This document shows positions 6,300-13,218 of a stretch of DNA of 14,818 nt, piece by piece. Positions within the stretch are counted from its first letter, which is position 1. Each line of letters opens with the position of its first letter. Source of the DNA: CAYOXX01 sp964408025. GTDB taxonomy: Bacteria; Acidobacteriota; DATKUA01. The translations under genes and the position numbers were made by a program. The stretch spans positions 1 through 14,818 of the forward strand of contig CAYOXX010000083.1 of assembly GCA_964408025.1 (NCBI GenBank), read 5' to 3'. The notes under the pieces were generated by a model that searched no databases, was not told the origin of the DNA, and saw only the letters and a program-made list of their open reading frames with translations.

Positions 6300-7664
6300 A
6301 TGCCCGCCGCTTCGACCGCGGCGCCGCTGGTGCTGGCCGGCCTGGCGCTCTACCTGATCGCCGTCGCCGTCACCGGCCTGCTGGCGCGCCGCCGCTCTGC
6401 AGGCGAGGCCGGTTTCTACCTGGCCGGCCGCGCCCTCGGACCGCTGACCGCCACCTCCTCGCTGGCGGCCACGGTCGTCGGCGGCTCGGCACTCATACTG
6501 GTCGCCGGGCAGGTCTTCGCCCGCGGGCTGCCAGGCGTCTGGATCGACCTGGCGGGCGGCATCGGCCTCATAATACTCGGCCTGCTGCTGGCCGGGAGGG
6601 TGCGCGGGATGGGGCTGTTCTCGCTGCCCGAGATCGCCGGACGCTTCTACGGTCGGGCGGTGCGCACGGTCGCCGCAGCGCTGGTTCTGCTGGCCGAGAT
6701 CGCCTGGCTGGGGCTGCTGCTGAAGGCCTGCGCGGCGGTGCTGCGGCCGCTCCTGGGCGCGGGCGAGCTGCCGCTGCTGCTGCTTGTCGGGGGGGTCTTC
6801 ACGCTCTACACGGCCGTCGGCGGACAGCTCGCCGTGGCCCGCACCGACGTGGTGCAGCTGGCCCTGATGGCGGCGGGAATCCTGATGGTCGCGGCGCCGA
6901 TTCTTATCGGTGCGGCCGACTGGGCCGCGGTGCCGCAACGGCTGCTGCGCTTCCCGGCCGGACCCGGTTTCCCGCCTCGGACGCTGTTGCCACTGATCCT
7001 GGTCACGGCGCTGCCACATCTGGTCGGCTCCGACATCTACGGCAAGCTGCTGAGTTGCAGGGACGAGGGGGTCGCCCGCAGAGCGGCGCTGGCCGCGGGC
7101 GGACTGAAGATCCTCTTCGGCCTCGCCGCCGCAGCCATCGGTCTCGCCGCGGTAAGCATGCTACCGCCTGATACTCCGGCCGACCAGGTGCTGACGAGGC
7201 TGGTCCTCACGGCTCTGCCGGAGCCGGCCGCGGCGCTAGTGGTAATCGCGCTGCTGGCGACGCTGATGTCATCAGCCGACAGCGTTTTGCTGACCGCCGC
7301 CACGGTGCTCAGCCGCGACCTGCTGCGACGGCCCGGCGCGGCGACCGGGCGGTCGGCCACGGTAGCCATCGGGGCCCTCGGGATCCTGATAGCGGCGGCG
7401 TTCGCCACGCTGCTTGACATCTTCATGTTCGCCTACACGCTCTTCAGCGCCGGCCTGGCGCTGCCGCTGCTGTTCGGCTTCTGGCGTGCGCGGCTGAGGC
7501 TGAACACCGCAGGTGCGGCGGCCAGCATGGTCGGCGGGGCGGCGGTAGTGCTGGCGGGCACCGCCGCCGGCTGGCCCCCCGAGCTGGTGACCTCCGGTGG
7601 ACTGGCAGCTAGTTGTGTCCTATTATTTGCCGTCAGCCTTATCGGCCGCCGTGCGGAAGGATGA
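6300..7664 (+). CDS. Sodium/solute symporter (SSS family)
   Basis: The 454-residue protein is almost wholly hydrophobic, with about 12-13 membrane helices, and belongs to the sodium:solute symporter family (PutP/PanF-like), which brings small solutes into the cell with sodium. Family marks are the first helix, the loop 'RRRSAGEAGFYLAGRALGP' at about 30-48, the following Ser/Thr/Ala-rich 'SSLAATVVGG' that forms part of the sodium site, and MSSADS (323-328) in the late helix that contributes the second sodium site. ATG 6300 is the first start after an in-frame stop and gives the complete first helix. The substrate cannot be told from the sequence; proline, pantothenate, acetate and sugars are all known in this family. 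Only one base separates it from tmk, so the two are probably co-transcribed. Confidence 0.9.
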   Translation: MPAASTAAPLVLAGLALYLIAVAVTGLLARRRSAGEAGFYLAGRALGPLTATSSLAATVVGGSALILVAGQVFARGLPGVWIDLAGGIGLIILGLLLAGRVRGMGLFSLPEIAGRFYGRAVRTVAAALVLLAEIAWLGLLLKACAAVLRPLLGAGELPLLLLVGGVFTLYTAVGGQLAVARTDVVQLALMAAGILMVAAPILIGAADWAAVPQRLLRFPAGPGFPPRTLLPLILVTALPHLVGSDIYGKLLSCRDEGVARRAALAAGGLKILFGLAAAAIGLAAVSMLPPDTPADQVLTRLVLTALPEPAAALVVIALLATLMSSADSVLLTAATVLSRDLLRRPGAATGRSATVAIGALGILIAAAFATLLDIFMFAYTLFSAGLALPLLFGFWRARLRLNTAGAAASMVGGAAVVLAGTAAGWPPELVTSGGLAASCVLLFAVSLIGRRAEG

Positions 7665-7665
7665 A

Positions 7666-8298
7666 ATGGGTTTGTTCATCACATTCGAGGGGATCGAGGG
7701 GAGCGGCAAGACCAGCCACATAGCCGCCGTCACCCGCGCGCTGGCCGGACGCGGCGAGCCCTATGTGCTGACGCGCGAGCCGGGCGGCACCGCCATCGGC
7801 GACGGCATACGCGACCTCCTGCTCGACCCGGCGAACACGATGATGGCCCACGACACCGAACTGCTGCTCTACCTAGCCAGCAGGCGCCAGAACATCGAGG
7901 AGGTGATCCTACCGGCCCTGCGCGACGGCTACACCGTGCTCTGCGACCGCTTCGAGGACTCGTCGCTCGCCTACCAGGGCCACGCGCGGGGGCTCGGCAT
8001 AGAGCACGTGAGGCGGGCCAGCCGCGCCGCCGGCATTGACTTGAGGCCCGATCTGACGGTGCTCCTCGACCTGCCCGCCGAGCTCGGTCTGGAGCGCGCC
8101 CGCGGCCGACCGCTGGCCGGCGACACCCGCTTCGAGAACGAGCGCCTCGAGTTCCACCGCGCCGTGCGCGAGGGCTACCTGCTGCTAGCCGGAGAGGAGA
8201 AGGAGCGCTTCCGCGTCGTCGACGCCAGCGGTGAGCCCGAGACGGTCAGCGCCGAAGTGGTGCGGCTGGTGCTGGAAGCGCTCGGACGGCCACGGTGA
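7666..8298 (+). CDS. tmk: Thymidylate kinase
   Basis: This 210-residue enzyme phosphorylates dTMP to dTDP with ATP, an essential step in dTTP synthesis. The P-loop FEGIEGSGKT spans 7-16, the dTMP-binding TREPGGT 36-42, and the DRFEDSSLAYQG motif 94-105 is the family's DR[YF] block. The Arg-rich lid is at about 144-158 (RARGRPLAGDTR). Length is normal. ATG 7666 is preceded by GGAAGG at a good distance; the frame is open further upstream but overlaps the symporter gene. Its stop overlaps the start of holB (GTGA), the usual tmk-holB order in many bacteria. Confidence 0.96.
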   Translation: MGLFITFEGIEGSGKTSHIAAVTRALAGRGEPYVLTREPGGTAIGDGIRDLLLDPANTMMAHDTELLLYLASRRQNIEEVILPALRDGYTVLCDRFEDSSLAYQGHARGLGIEHVRRASRAAGIDLRPDLTVLLDLPAELGLERARGRPLAGDTRFENERLEFHRAVREGYLLLAGEEKERFRVVDASGEPETVSAEVVRLVLEALGRPR

Positions 8299-9317
8299 GA
8301 TTCGCTGACTTCATAGGCAACGCCCCGATAGTCGCCGCCCTGCGCGAGGCCATCGGCGGCGGCCGCGTGGCCAACGCCTACTTGCTGGCCGGGCCCGGGG
8401 GGACGGGCAAGCGCACGCTGGCCCTGCTCTGCGCTCAGGCGCTGCTCTGCGATCGGTTCGAGAGAGAGCCGTGCGGCGCCTGCGACTCCTGCCGGCGCTT
8501 CGAGGCGATCCGGCGAGCGCCGCCAGAGGGCGAGCCGTTCCACCCCGACCTGCGGGTCGTCGAGCCGCAGGGGAAGTTCATCGTCGTCGACCAGGTGCGC
8601 CGCGACCTGGTGGCCGCCACGCAGATGCGCCCCTACCAGGGCGCCCGGCAGGTGTTCGTCATCGACCCGGCCGAGGCGATGAATCCCAGCGCCGCCAACG
8701 CCTTCCTCAAGACGCTGGAGGAGGCCCCCGGCGGCTCAGTATTCTTCCTCGTCAGTTCGCGCCCGGCATCGCTGCTGCCGACGGTGCTGAGCCGCTGCCA
8801 GCGCTTCAACTTCCAGAGGCTGGATCGCGAGGACCTGGCCCGCGAGCTGGAAAGCCGAGGCCTGTTCGCAAGGGAAGAGGCGCTGGCAGTCGCCGGCCTC
8901 AGCCGCGGCGCGCCCGGCGTCGCCCTGAGCTTCGACCTGGAGCGCCACCGGCGGCAGCGGGACGCCGCGCTGGAGTTCGCGCGCCTGGCGGTCGGCGAGG
9001 GAGAGGTCGAGCGAGTGTTCGACCTGGCCGGCCGCATGGCCAAGGAGAAGGAGAGCTTCGAGGAGCGGCTCGAGCTGGCTACGGCGCTGCTGCGCGACCT
9101 GATGCTGATCGCCTCGGCCGGCTCCGGGGTGCGGATTGTGAACGAAGAGATCAAGGGCGAGCTGCTGGAGCTGGCGCGGGGCCGCTCGCCGCGGAAGCTG
9201 GCGCGGCTGCTTAGCCGCGTCGCCGAGATGCGCGAGCCGCTGGTCCGCAACGTGCGCGTCGACTCGGTCTGCGAGCGGCTGATATTGGACGGCCGCGAGC
9301 TGATGCGGCAGGTTTAG
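8295..9317 (+). CDS. holB: DNA polymerase III delta-prime subunit
   Basis: The 340-residue protein is a clamp-loader AAA+ subunit. The start is GTG 8295, overlapping the tmk stop by four bases. Visible parts are a Walker A loop GPGGTGKRT (33-41), a zinc module with C52, C60, C63 and C66, a degenerate Walker B region (VFVIDPAEAM, 120-129, with Pro in place of the usual acidic residue), LKTLEE (138-143), and the SRC motif (166-168) that supplies the arginine finger to the neighbouring subunit. The degenerate Walker B, its size and its place after tmk favour delta-prime over the ATP-hydrolysing gamma/tau subunit DnaX. The C-terminal collar domain is helical and less conserved. A hairpin that overlaps the stop codon probably ends the operon. 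Confidence 0.9.
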   Translation: MRFADFIGNAPIVAALREAIGGGRVANAYLLAGPGGTGKRTLALLCAQALLCDRFEREPCGACDSCRRFEAIRRAPPEGEPFHPDLRVVEPQGKFIVVDQVRRDLVAATQMRPYQGARQVFVIDPAEAMNPSAANAFLKTLEEAPGGSVFFLVSSRPASLLPTVLSRCQRFNFQRLDREDLARELESRGLFAREEALAVAGLSRGAPGVALSFDLERHRRQRDAALEFARLAVGEGEVERVFDLAGRMAKEKESFEERLELATALLRDLMLIASAGSGVRIVNEEIKGELLELARGRSPRKLARLLSRVAEMREPLVRNVRVDSVCERLILDGRELMRQV

Positions 9318-9333
9318 GAATCGACCTGCCTTT
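9307..9333 (+). terminator. Intrinsic terminator after holB
   Basis: GGCAGGT (9307-9313) pairs perfectly with ACCTGCC (9324-9330) across a ten-base loop that holds the holB stop codon; a T-G pair can extend the stem by one. A short TTT follows. The stem is good but the T-tract is short, so termination may be partial. Confidence 0.55.
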
Positions 9334-9359
9334 CCGGGGGGCGTCGGGCGTGCTACATT
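9331..9359 (+). promoter_or_regulatory. Candidate promoter of the 210-residue protein gene
   Basis: An extended -10 TGCTACATT (9351-9359) lies 17 bases after a weak -35 TTTCCG (9331-9336). The ribosome site GGAGGAGAG and ATG 9384 follow about 25 bases later. It lies directly behind the holB terminator, which makes independent transcription likely. Confidence 0.45.
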
Positions 9360-9383
9360 GGGTCGGCCACCGGAGGAGAGAGC

Positions 9384-10016
9384 ATGGCCAAGATAACGCT
9401 GAACGGCAAGCCGGTCAGCATCGCCCAGCAGCCGCCATCCCTAGTCGAGCTGGTCGCAGCGGTGGAGAGGGAGCATATCCCCCAGGGCAAGGTGGTCTCG
9501 GAAGTCAAGGTCGGCGGCGAGACGATCGACAAGTTCACACTCGACGACGGCTCCCTCATCCCCCACGACCCCGAGCGGGAGATCGAGATCTCGACGCTCA
9601 GCACTTCCGAGCTGATCGCCGGCAGCCTGAAGGGATTCGAGGATTACCTCGCCCGCCTGATCCCGGGGCTGGTGGCGATCGCCGCGATGCTGAGGGGCGG
9701 CGACGTCGAGGCCGGCATGAAACTCTACCGCGACGTCATCGACGGCCTGAAGGTGCTGAGCGAGCTGCTGGGCGGCATGCGCCGCGCTCTCAAGGTCGAC
9801 GAGAGCGCTCTGACCGGCGGCGGCAAGGATCTCGAGGGTCTGCTCGGGGAGCTGTGGGAGACGCTGCAGGAGCTGGTCGAAGCGCAGAAGCAGGACGATT
9901 ACGAGCGGATCGCCGACGCCGTCGAGTTCGAGCTCGGCGAGCGTCTCAAGCTCTGGCAGGAAGCCCTGCCCGAGCTGCGGCGCCGCGTCGAGAACGCCGA
10001 CCCGGCTGCTGGCTGA
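9384..10016 (+). CDS. Unknown protein with a beta-rich N-terminal domain and a helical C-terminal part
   Basis: I do not recognise this 210-residue protein. ATG 9384 is well supported by GGAGGAGAG seven bases or so upstream. Residues 1-75 alternate short hydrophobic strands with one helix (AKITLNGKPVSI, a helix at about 19-30, then VVSEVKVGGETI and EIEISTLS), which resembles a small ubiquitin-like (beta-grasp) fold; the Gly-Gly tail of ThiS/MoaD is absent. Residues 76-210 are acidic, amphipathic helices with coiled-coil character. There is no signal peptide or membrane segment, so it should be cytoplasmic. It is apparently a single-gene unit placed after tmk-holB and converges with dppC. The fold remark is an inference from the pattern only. 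Confidence 0.8.
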   Translation: MAKITLNGKPVSIAQQPPSLVELVAAVEREHIPQGKVVSEVKVGGETIDKFTLDDGSLIPHDPEREIEISTLSTSELIAGSLKGFEDYLARLIPGLVAIAAMLRGGDVEAGMKLYRDVIDGLKVLSELLGGMRRALKVDESALTGGGKDLEGLLGELWETLQELVEAQKQDDYERIADAVEFELGERLKLWQEALPELRRRVENADPAAG

Positions 10017-10031
10017 CCCGCGGCAGCCAGC
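10008..10031. terminator. Hairpin between convergent genes, probable two-way terminator
   Basis: GCTGGCTG (10008-10015) pairs perfectly with CAGCCAGC (10024-10031) across an eight-base loop. The stem includes part of the stop codon of the upstream plus-strand gene, and the dppC stop lies two bases beyond. No T-tract follows on either strand, so it may act as a weak terminator or as a 3'-end stabiliser. Confidence 0.5.
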
Positions 10032-10032
10032 T

Positions 10033-10869
10033 TCAGCGTCGCGTCGCGGGCGCGACTCCGCCGCGCGGGTCGAGTCTGTCCCTCAGCCCGTCGCCCATGA
10101 AGTTCAGCGCCAGCACCGTGAGTGCGATCGCCGTGCCGGGGAAGATCGTCAGGTGGGGCGCAACCAGCAGGTAGGCGAGGCCGTCGTTGAGCATCGCGCC
10201 CCAGCTCGGGGCGTCCACTTCACCGCCCAGGCCGAGAAAGCTGAGCGTCGACTCGGTGATGATCACTCCAGCCATGCCGATCGTCGCCTGCACCAGCAAC
10301 GGCCCGCCGATGTTGGGCAGGATGTGCACTAGCATGATGCGGCCGCCTGAGACGCCGCCGACGCGGGCCGCCGCCACGTAGTCGCTCTCCCGTTCCCTCA
10401 GTGTCAGCCCGCGCGCCAGCCTTGCGTATCCGACCCAGCCCATCGCGCACAGTGCGATCACCAGGTTGACGTAGCTCGGCCCGAGTACCGCGAGCACAGC
10501 TATCGCCAGCAGCAGGCCCGGCACCGCCAACACTGTGTCGAAGAGCCAGCCCAGCAGCAGGTCCACCCATCCGCCGCGGAAGCCGGCGGTCATCCCCAGC
10601 GCGGTGCCGACGGCGAGGCTGACAGCGGTGACCAGCAGGCCGACGGCCAGCGAAACGCGGGCGCCGGCGACCACGCGGGCCAGGATGTCGCGGCCGAGCT
10701 GGTCGCAGCCGAACGGGTGGGCGGCCGAGGAGCTGCTCAGGGCCCGGGGCAGGTCGATGGCCAGCGGCGAGGCACCCACCGCCAGGGGACCCAGCGCCGC
10801 GACGGCGACCACGGCCAGCAGCAGCCACGCCCCGGCCTGCGCCAGGCGGTTGCTCCCCAGCGGCCTCAC
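10033..10869 (-). CDS. Peptide-type ABC transporter permease, DppC-like
   Basis: This 278-residue inner-membrane subunit belongs to the DppC/OppC family of peptide and nickel importers. After a first membrane helix (about 13-33), the block 'HisProPheGlyCysAspGlnLeuGlyArgAsp' (about 51-61) is the family's hallmark before the core helices. The EAA loop that contacts the ATPase reads 'DYVAAARVGGVSGGRIMLVHILPN'-like text at about 165-187, and 'LSFLGLGGEVDAPSWGAML' is the usual late periplasmic loop. The start GTG 10869 overlaps the dppB stop (GTGA); the frame is open upstream only because it runs under dppB. It is last in the operon, and no ATPase genes follow before the convergent gene. Confidence 0.9.
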   Translation of the reverse strand: MRPLGSNRLAQAGAWLLLAVVAVAALGPLAVGASPLAIDLPRALSSSSAAHPFGCDQLGRDILARVVAGARVSLAVGLLVTAVSLAVGTALGMTAGFRGGWVDLLLGWLFDTVLAVPGLLLAIAVLAVLGPSYVNLVIALCAMGWVGYARLARGLTLRERESDYVAAARVGGVSGGRIMLVHILPNIGGPLLVQATIGMAGVIITESTLSFLGLGGEVDAPSWGAMLNDGLAYLLVAPHLTIFPGTAIALTVLALNFMGDGLRDRLDPRGGVAPATRR

Positions 10870-11795
10870 CGCTCGTACCTCACGCGCGGGTCGACGAGGC
10901 CGTAGAGGAGGTCGGTCGCCAGGTTGACGCCGATGTAGCAGACGGCGATTAGCAGGATCGCGCCCTGCACCACCGGGTAGTCGCGGCGGCCTATGGCCTC
11001 GACCAGCTCGAAGCCGACGCCGCGGATAGAGAAGACCCTCTCGGTAACCACCGCCCCGGCCAGCAGCGTCCCGAACTGCAGCCCGGCCACGGAGAGGACC
11101 GGTATGAGGCTGTTGCGGAAGGCGTGCACCACGACGACGCGGAACCAGCTCAGCCCCTTGGCTCGGGCTGCGCGAATGTAGTCCTGCCCCAGCTCCTCCG
11201 CCATGCTCGCCCGCACCATGCGGGTCAGCGCCGCCGCCAGAGCGGTGCCCAGAGTCAGCGCCGGCAGCACCATCCCCTCCGGCCCCTCGAGCCCGGAGAC
11301 CGGCAGCCAGCGGAGCTGAATCGAGAAGAGCAGGATCAGCAGCGGCCCGAGCCAGAAGTTGGGCACCGAGAGGCCCAGGAGCGCGAAGCTGCTGACGGCG
11401 TAGTCGGCCGCGGTGTTCCTGCGCGCGGCCGATATCATCCCCGCCGGCAGGGCGATCAGCAGCGCCACCGCCATCGCCGCTGCCGCCAGGGCGAGCGTAG
11501 CGGGGAAGGCCTCGGCAAGGATGCCGGCCACCTCGGGAAAACCGGCCCTGGCGACGGAGCGGCCCAGGTCGCCGCGCAGCAGGCCACCGAGGAAGCCCGC
11601 GTACTGCTCGAGCAGCGGTCGGTCGAGCCCGAGCTGCGAGCGCAGCTCCTCGCGCGCCGAGGGCGCCGCGTACTCGCCCAGCATTGCCTCCACCGGGTCC
11701 CCGGGCACCAGGTGGACCATCAGGAAGACGAGCGTGGCGACGCCGAGCAGCGACGGCACGGCTACCAGCAGCCTGCGTAGCGCGTAGGCGGTCAA
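10866..11795 (-). CDS. Peptide-type ABC transporter permease, DppB-like
   Basis: The 309-residue protein is the DppB/OppB-family partner of the next gene. It has six predicted membrane helices, the family start 'RRLLVAVPSLLGVATLVFLMVHLVPGDP'-type text (7-34), a periplasmic loop with 'LGLDRPLLEQYAGFL', and the cytoplasmic EAA loop around 'DYIRAARAKGLS'. Near the C-terminus 'FSIRGVGFELVEAIGRRDYP' is the typical substrate-channel region. The start is TTG 11795, overlapping the stop of the kinase gene (TTGA), with GGAGGAGGAG upstream. The substrate is unknown; peptides, including cell-wall peptides, are common for this family. Coupled translation with an AmgK-like kinase is the clue to its use. 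Confidence 0.93.
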   Translation of the reverse strand: MTAYALRRLLVAVPSLLGVATLVFLMVHLVPGDPVEAMLGEYAAPSAREELRSQLGLDRPLLEQYAGFLGGLLRGDLGRSVARAGFPEVAGILAEAFPATLALAAAAMAVALLIALPAGMISAARRNTAADYAVSSFALLGLSVPNFWLGPLLILLFSIQLRWLPVSGLEGPEGMVLPALTLGTALAAALTRMVRASMAEELGQDYIRAARAKGLSWFRVVVVHAFRNSLIPVLSVAGLQFGTLLAGAVVTERVFSIRGVGFELVEAIGRRDYPVVQGAILLIAVCYIGVNLATDLLYGLVDPRVRYER

Positions 11796-12862
11796 AGCTC
11801 CTCCTCCCCGGAGAGAACCGAGCGGCCAAGCTCGAACAGCTCGCCCAGCGCCGCCACGGCATCACCGTACTCGGGAAAGTTGGGGAGGTTCTCCTCCAGG
11901 TAGCGGAAAGTCGGCGGCACGAAGCGCAGGTAGCGCAGCCACCCCAGCCCCGCCTGGTAGCCGAAGGTACCGAGGTGCTTTATGTGCCGCTGCAGCGCCA
12001 CCAGGTTGAACTGCTCCGCCAGCGTACCCGCTTCTTGGGAGTAGGCCCGGCCGGGCAGGCGCTGCAGGTAGCGCTTCAGCAGGCGGCTGCGCAGGCCGTC
12101 GCCGAGCTCGAGGTAGGAGTCGCGCAGCAGCGAAACCAGGTCGTAGACGGCGGGACCGAGGCGGGCGTCCTGGAAATCGATGATGCGCAGGCGGCCGCCG
12201 CTGACCATCAGGTTGCGACTGTGGTAATCGCGGTGGCAGAGGACCCGGGGCAGGGCTGCGATCCGCCGGCAGAGGTCGTCGAAGAAGCGGCTAAGAGCTG
12301 CGCGCGCCGCGCGGCCGGGCCGGTAGCCGAGCAGCGAGCGAGCGAAGTGGCGCATGGCGAAGCGCAGCTCCCAGCGCAGCTTGCGCACGTCGAAGGCCCT
12401 GGCGAAGGCCCCGACGCCGTCGGCGTAGCGGCCGGCGCGCGACTGCAGCGTGACGAGAAAATCGACCGCTTGCAGGTAGAACTCCTCCAGCGGCCCCTCG
12501 TCGCCCTCCAGCTCTGCGGCGAGCCTTCGGAGCGTCGTGTCGCCCAGGTCCTCGATCAGCATGGCGCCGTCCCGCCCGAAGCTCTCGTAGATGGTCGGCG
12601 CCGGCAGGTTGAGCTTGCGCAGCAGCTCGCTCACCTGGTAGTAGTCGCAGCGCTCGACCCGGAAGGGCCGGTCGAAGAGCATCATCACCGCCGAGGTGAA
12701 ACCGGGAACGCGCGGCATGAAGAGGCGGAAGTAATGGCGCGTCGAGGCGTCGCCGCGCAACGGCTCGAGGCTGTAGCCCTCGGTGAGGTAGCGCAGGCGC
12801 CGCCGCACAATCCTGTGCGCGCGCCGCAACGCCTTCTCCGATTCCGCAGCCAGCCTTCGCAC
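11792..12862 (-). CDS. AmgK-like sugar kinase (aminoglycoside-phosphotransferase fold)
   Basis: The protein has a kinase fold of the COG3178 type, whose studied member AmgK phosphorylates N-acetylmuramate and N-acetylglucosamine at C1 for cell-wall recycling. GDAST (38-42) is the family's glycine loop and MLIEDLGD (101-108) the hinge. HRDYHSRN (210-217) is the catalytic loop with D212 and N217, and DFQD (229-232) supplies the metal-binding Asp, followed by the typical 'LGPAVYDLVSLLRD'. Length is 356 residues from GTG 12862, close to the family. A TTG at 12919 could add 19 residues, but it has no ribosome site and the extra text is unconserved-looking; GTG 12862 fits a -10 six bases upstream. 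It is first in an operon with dppB and dppC. Substrate is inferred, not shown. Confidence 0.8.
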   Translation of the reverse strand: MRRLAAESEKALRRAHRIVRRRLRYLTEGYSLEPLRGDASTRHYFRLFMPRVPGFTSAVMMLFDRPFRVERCDYYQVSELLRKLNLPAPTIYESFGRDGAMLIEDLGDTTLRRLAAELEGDEGPLEEFYLQAVDFLVTLQSRAGRYADGVGAFARAFDVRKLRWELRFAMRHFARSLLGYRPGRAARAALSRFFDDLCRRIAALPRVLCHRDYHSRNLMVSGGRLRIIDFQDARLGPAVYDLVSLLRDSYLELGDGLRSRLLKRYLQRLPGRAYSQEAGTLAEQFNLVALQRHIKHLGTFGYQAGLGWLRYLRFVPPTFRYLEENLPNFPEYGDAVAALGELFELGRSVLSGEEEL

Positions 12863-12868
12863 ACCATC

Positions 12869-12898
12869 GTGATAGCAAACTGTCCGCCATAAGCGCAA
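12869..12898 (-). promoter_or_regulatory. Candidate promoter of the AmgK-like kinase operon
   Basis: On the minus strand TTGCGC (12898-12893) and TATCAC (12874-12869) are 18 bases apart, with TGC before the -10 (extended form). The -10 ends six bases before GTG 12862, which would give a leaderless or nearly leaderless mRNA. If the TTG at 12919 were the start, this element would lie inside the gene. Confidence 0.35.
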
Positions 12899-13043
12899 CC
12901 CCGCGGCGCCGGCGCGCAACGATTAAGTGACGCTCGCGACAGCAGTAGCCGGAGCTTGAGTATCCCCGCACGCGATTGGGCGACAGTAACGCCAGCCATG
13001 GCGCGCCTTAGTGAGTCGGCCCCCAAACACGCACAATCAGGAG

Positions 13044-13107
13044 CGTGGACATTCCTTTCCACGGCCATCAGTTGGCCGACAGAAATGTCAGGTGTCCCGA
13101 AAAGGAC
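13044..13107. other. Row of four small hairpins in the intergenic region
   Basis: Four inverted repeats follow one another: CGTGGA/TCCACG (13044-13049, 13058-13063), CGGCCA/TGGCCG (13062-13067, 13073-13078), GACA/TGTC closing a GAAA tetraloop (13078-13089), and GTCC/GGAC (13094-13097, 13104-13107). The first two share two bases, so they are alternatives or stack. They could be a structured leader, a small RNA or operator sites; no known RNA family is recognised. Confidence 0.35.
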
Positions 13108-13157
13108 TCCGAGGATGTTGTATTGCTCACACAGCGTGCACCTGCGGCGCTTTGCGC

Positions 13158-13186
13158 TTGCAATTCGTGGCCGGTTTTGGTATGAT
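13158..13186 (+). promoter_or_regulatory. Promoter of the RDD protein gene
   Basis: TTGCAA (13158-13163) and TATGAT (13181-13186) are spaced by exactly 17 bases, and TGG precedes the -10 (extended -10). This is the best full promoter on the plus strand. It predicts a leader of about 45 bases before ATG 13240. Confidence 0.7.
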
Positions 13187-13218
13187 AACTAGCTGTAAAA
13201 CATGGTGTTACGAGATTC

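Noticed and set aside
6159..7019. Minus-strand Gln/Arg-rich frame opposite the symporter
   Set aside because: Low-complexity antisense translation of GC-rich codons; the plus-strand symporter is unambiguous.
6209..7171. Long plus-strand frame starting upstream of the symporter, with a Cys-rich beginning (MEELRRSHKEICKK)
   Set aside because: It overlaps the symporter in another frame; the product is Arg/Gly/Ala-rich without any family pattern and has no suitable ribosome site.
10870..11865. Upstream extension of the dppC reading frame to a 610-residue protein
   Set aside because: The extra part is an out-of-frame reading of dppB; the GTG overlapping the dppB stop gives the normal DppC length.
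11684..12892. 402-codon plus-strand frame opposite the AmgK-like kinase
   Set aside because: It is the antisense shadow of a gene with clear kinase motifs; its Gln/Ala/Val-rich product has no domain and it ignores codon bias.
12956..13192. 78-codon plus-strand frame in the intergenic gap
   Set aside because: No ribosome site, composition unlike the genes, and it crosses the RDD promoter.
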